A stretch of 23,999 nt of DNA from an uncultured Muribaculaceae bacterium (lineage in GTDB: Bacteria; Bacteroidota; Bacteroidia; Bacteroidales; Muribaculaceae), in the NCBI GenBank assembly GCA_910583795.1, contig CAJTZQ010000057.1:1-23999 (forward strand), read 5' to 3'. The notes under the pieces are model-generated. The model saw only the letters and a list, made by a program, of their open reading frames with translations, was not told where the DNA came from and did no database searches. The stretch's first letter is position 1, and every line of letters begins with the position of its first letter. Position numbers and translations under genes: made by a program. Below, one piece after another: positions 23,017 through 23,999 of this stretch.

Positions 23017-23460
23017 ATGAAACGTATAGCAATGGCTGCCGACCATGCAGCTTATGAACTGAAAGAGATTATCAAACCTTATCTTTTGAGCAAAGGTTAT
23101 GAAGTGACTGATTTCGGAACCAATTCAGCCGATTCTTGTGATTATGCCGACTTTGCCCATCCCGCCGCAAAGGCTGTTGAAAATGGGGAATGTGATTTTG
23201 GTGTGGCAATGTGTGGATCGGGGAATGGAATTCAGATGACTCTCAACAAACATCAGGGTATACGTGCAGCTCTTTGTTGGCTTCCGGAGCTCGCATCTCT
23301 CGCACGCCAGCATAATGATGCCAATTTCCTTGTGCTTCCAGCTCGTTTTATCTCAGTAGAAGATGCTAAAAAGATAGTCGATGCATACCTTGCCGCTGAA
23401 TTTGAAGGAGGTCGTCATGCACGTAGAATTGCTAAAATCCCTGTATGCGAAGGCAATTAA
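23017..23460 (+). CDS. rpiB: ribose-5-phosphate isomerase B
   Basis: 147 residues, normal for RpiB/LacAB. It interconverts ribose 5-phosphate and ribulose 5-phosphate in the non-oxidative pentose phosphate pathway, in the cytoplasm. Seen: N-terminal MAADHAAYELK with substrate-phosphate contacts (D9, H10); YADFAHPAAKAV; the catalytic cysteine C66 in CGSGNGI; and RQHNDANFLVLPAR. An RpiB-specific rather than LacA/B-specific assignment is by general similarity. folB begins 28 bp downstream, so the two are probably one operon. The 98-bp upstream spacer shows no clear consensus promoter. Confidence 0.95.
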   Translation: MKRIAMAADHAAYELKEIIKPYLLSKGYEVTDFGTNSADSCDYADFAHPAAKAVENGECDFGVAMCGSGNGIQMTLNKHQGIRAALCWLPELASLARQHNDANFLVLPARFISVEDAKKIVDAYLAAEFEGGRHARRIAKIPVCEGN

Positions 23461-23488
23461 TAATCATCTATCTTTCCCGATTTATTGA

Positions 23489-23851
23489 ATGTTGAAAGCA
23501 AACTATAATATCAAACTCACCGACCTACATTTCCACGCATATCACGGAGTAATGCCCCAGGAAACAAAGGTCGGCAATGAATTTATAGTATCCGTTTCCG
23601 TCACGATTCCATTTCAGTCATCAGTGCTTGATGACAATCTTGACGCCACAATTTCGTATGCCGATATATATGATATAGTCAAAGACGAGATGAACCATCC
23701 GAGAAAACTTCTTGAAACCGTAGCGGCAACCATATCGATCAGGCTTACAGAAAAGTGGAAACAAATTGTAGGTGGTGAGGTAAAAATATGTAAATCAACA
23801 CCTCCTATAAGCGGCATCTCAGGAGCTTCCGAAGTGGCTATAATTTTTTAG
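23489..23851 (+). CDS. folB: dihydroneopterin aldolase FolB
   Basis: 120 residues, the usual length. It cleaves 7,8-dihydroneopterin to 6-hydroxymethyl-dihydropterin and glycolaldehyde in folate synthesis; the enzyme is a homo-octamer in the cytoplasm. Signatures: FHAYHGVMPQETKVGNEF (14-32) with the pterin-contacting glutamate near E25; the middle ISYADIYDIV; KLLETVA with the substrate-binding glutamate at 76; and the catalytic lysine in VKICKSTPPI (K102 by alignment with KxxxPP). Nothing missing. Downstream of rpiB with 28 bp between and before a tRNA promoter. Confidence 0.95.
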   Translation: MLKANYNIKLTDLHFHAYHGVMPQETKVGNEFIVSVSVTIPFQSSVLDDNLDATISYADIYDIVKDEMNHPRKLLETVAATISIRLTEKWKQIVGGEVKICKSTPPISGISGASEVAIIF

Positions 23852-23871
23852 AAATTATTTCTTAAAATTAT

Positions 23872-23902
23872 TTTGCAGTTTAAGAAAATAGTCGTAACTT
23901 TG
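23872..23902 (+). promoter_or_regulatory. consensus Bacteroidetes promoter of the tRNA-Arg gene
   Basis: TTTG at 23872-23875, 19-bp spacer, TAACTTTG at 23895-23902: a perfect -33/-7 pair, about 37 bp before the tRNA. Confidence 0.85.
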
Positions 23903-23939
23903 CACTCGCAAAACGGAAACGAATTGCTCTCAAAACAAT

Positions 23940-23999
23940 GGCTCGTTAGCTCAACTGAATAGAGCATCTGACTACGGATCAGAAGGTTGCAGGTTTGAA
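23940..23999 (+). tRNA. tRNA-Arg (anticodon ACG), 3' end beyond the window
   Basis: Acceptor 5' strand GGCTCGT, TA, D stem GCTC...GAGC, anticodon arm TCTGA-CTACGGA-TCAGA with anticodon ACG, 5-nt variable loop, and T stem GCAGG followed by TTTGAA. The last ~15 bases and the acceptor 3' strand are cut off. The A34 would normally be edited to inosine by TadA to read CGN codons. Confidence 0.95.

Overview
The window looks like chromosomal DNA of a Bacteroidales bacterium, plausibly Muribaculaceae or a near relative. The evidence is a full-length SprA/Sov type 9 secretion translocon gene directly behind ruvA, Bacteroidetes-type promoters (TTTG or TTG, 19-20 bp, then TAnnTTTG) ahead of several genes, few Shine-Dalgarno sites, and AT-rich spacers with dispersed repeats. 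The family-level name is inference; the order-level one is well supported.

Layout. 57-1082 (-) is a ROK-family sugar kinase. 1493-1870 (+) is a glyoxalase I-like VOC protein and 1997-4588 (+) is the disaggregase ClpB, each closed by a hairpin terminator. A ~143-bp repeat lies in opposite orientation on either side of this pair. 4589-5287 has no convincing gene but holds the second repeat copy and an array of stem-loops joined by a repeated linker. 5288-5773 (+) is an exported thioredoxin-fold protein lacking the redox CXXC. 5986-7317 (+) is a RepA-like (AAA_25-type) ATPase with a C-terminal helix-turn-helix, of a kind usually found on mobile elements. The following 1.16 kb (7318-8474) has no convincing gene and is dense in repeats: a 4 x 20-bp tandem array, a duplicated block, two clusters of 20-bp-phased iteron-like motifs, and a 167-bp near-palindromic MITE-like element.

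8475-9074 (-) is an uncharacterised membrane protein. 9230-10027 (+) is a secreted M48 metalloprotease. It converges on sprA (10160-17629, -), which is coupled to ruvA (17632-18222, -). Back-to-back promoters separate ruvA from recR (18342-18968, +). The rest is ordinary housekeeping: a GNAT acetyltransferase, a YqgE/AlgH protein (-), aspartate kinase, the ribosome-assembly GTPase EngB, a GtrA-like membrane protein, RpiB, FolB, and a tRNA-Arg(ACG) cut by the window end.

The housekeeping genes cover protein quality control, recombination repair, T9SS secretion, amino-acid and folate biosynthesis and the pentose phosphate pathway. The accessory part is 4.6-8.5 kb. There an orphan RepA-like ATPase sits beside iteron-like repeats and palindromic elements, which could be a decayed integrated replicon or mobile element. 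The stem-loop array at 5000-5207 and the iteron clusters at 7921-8201 are the least explained sequences in the window.
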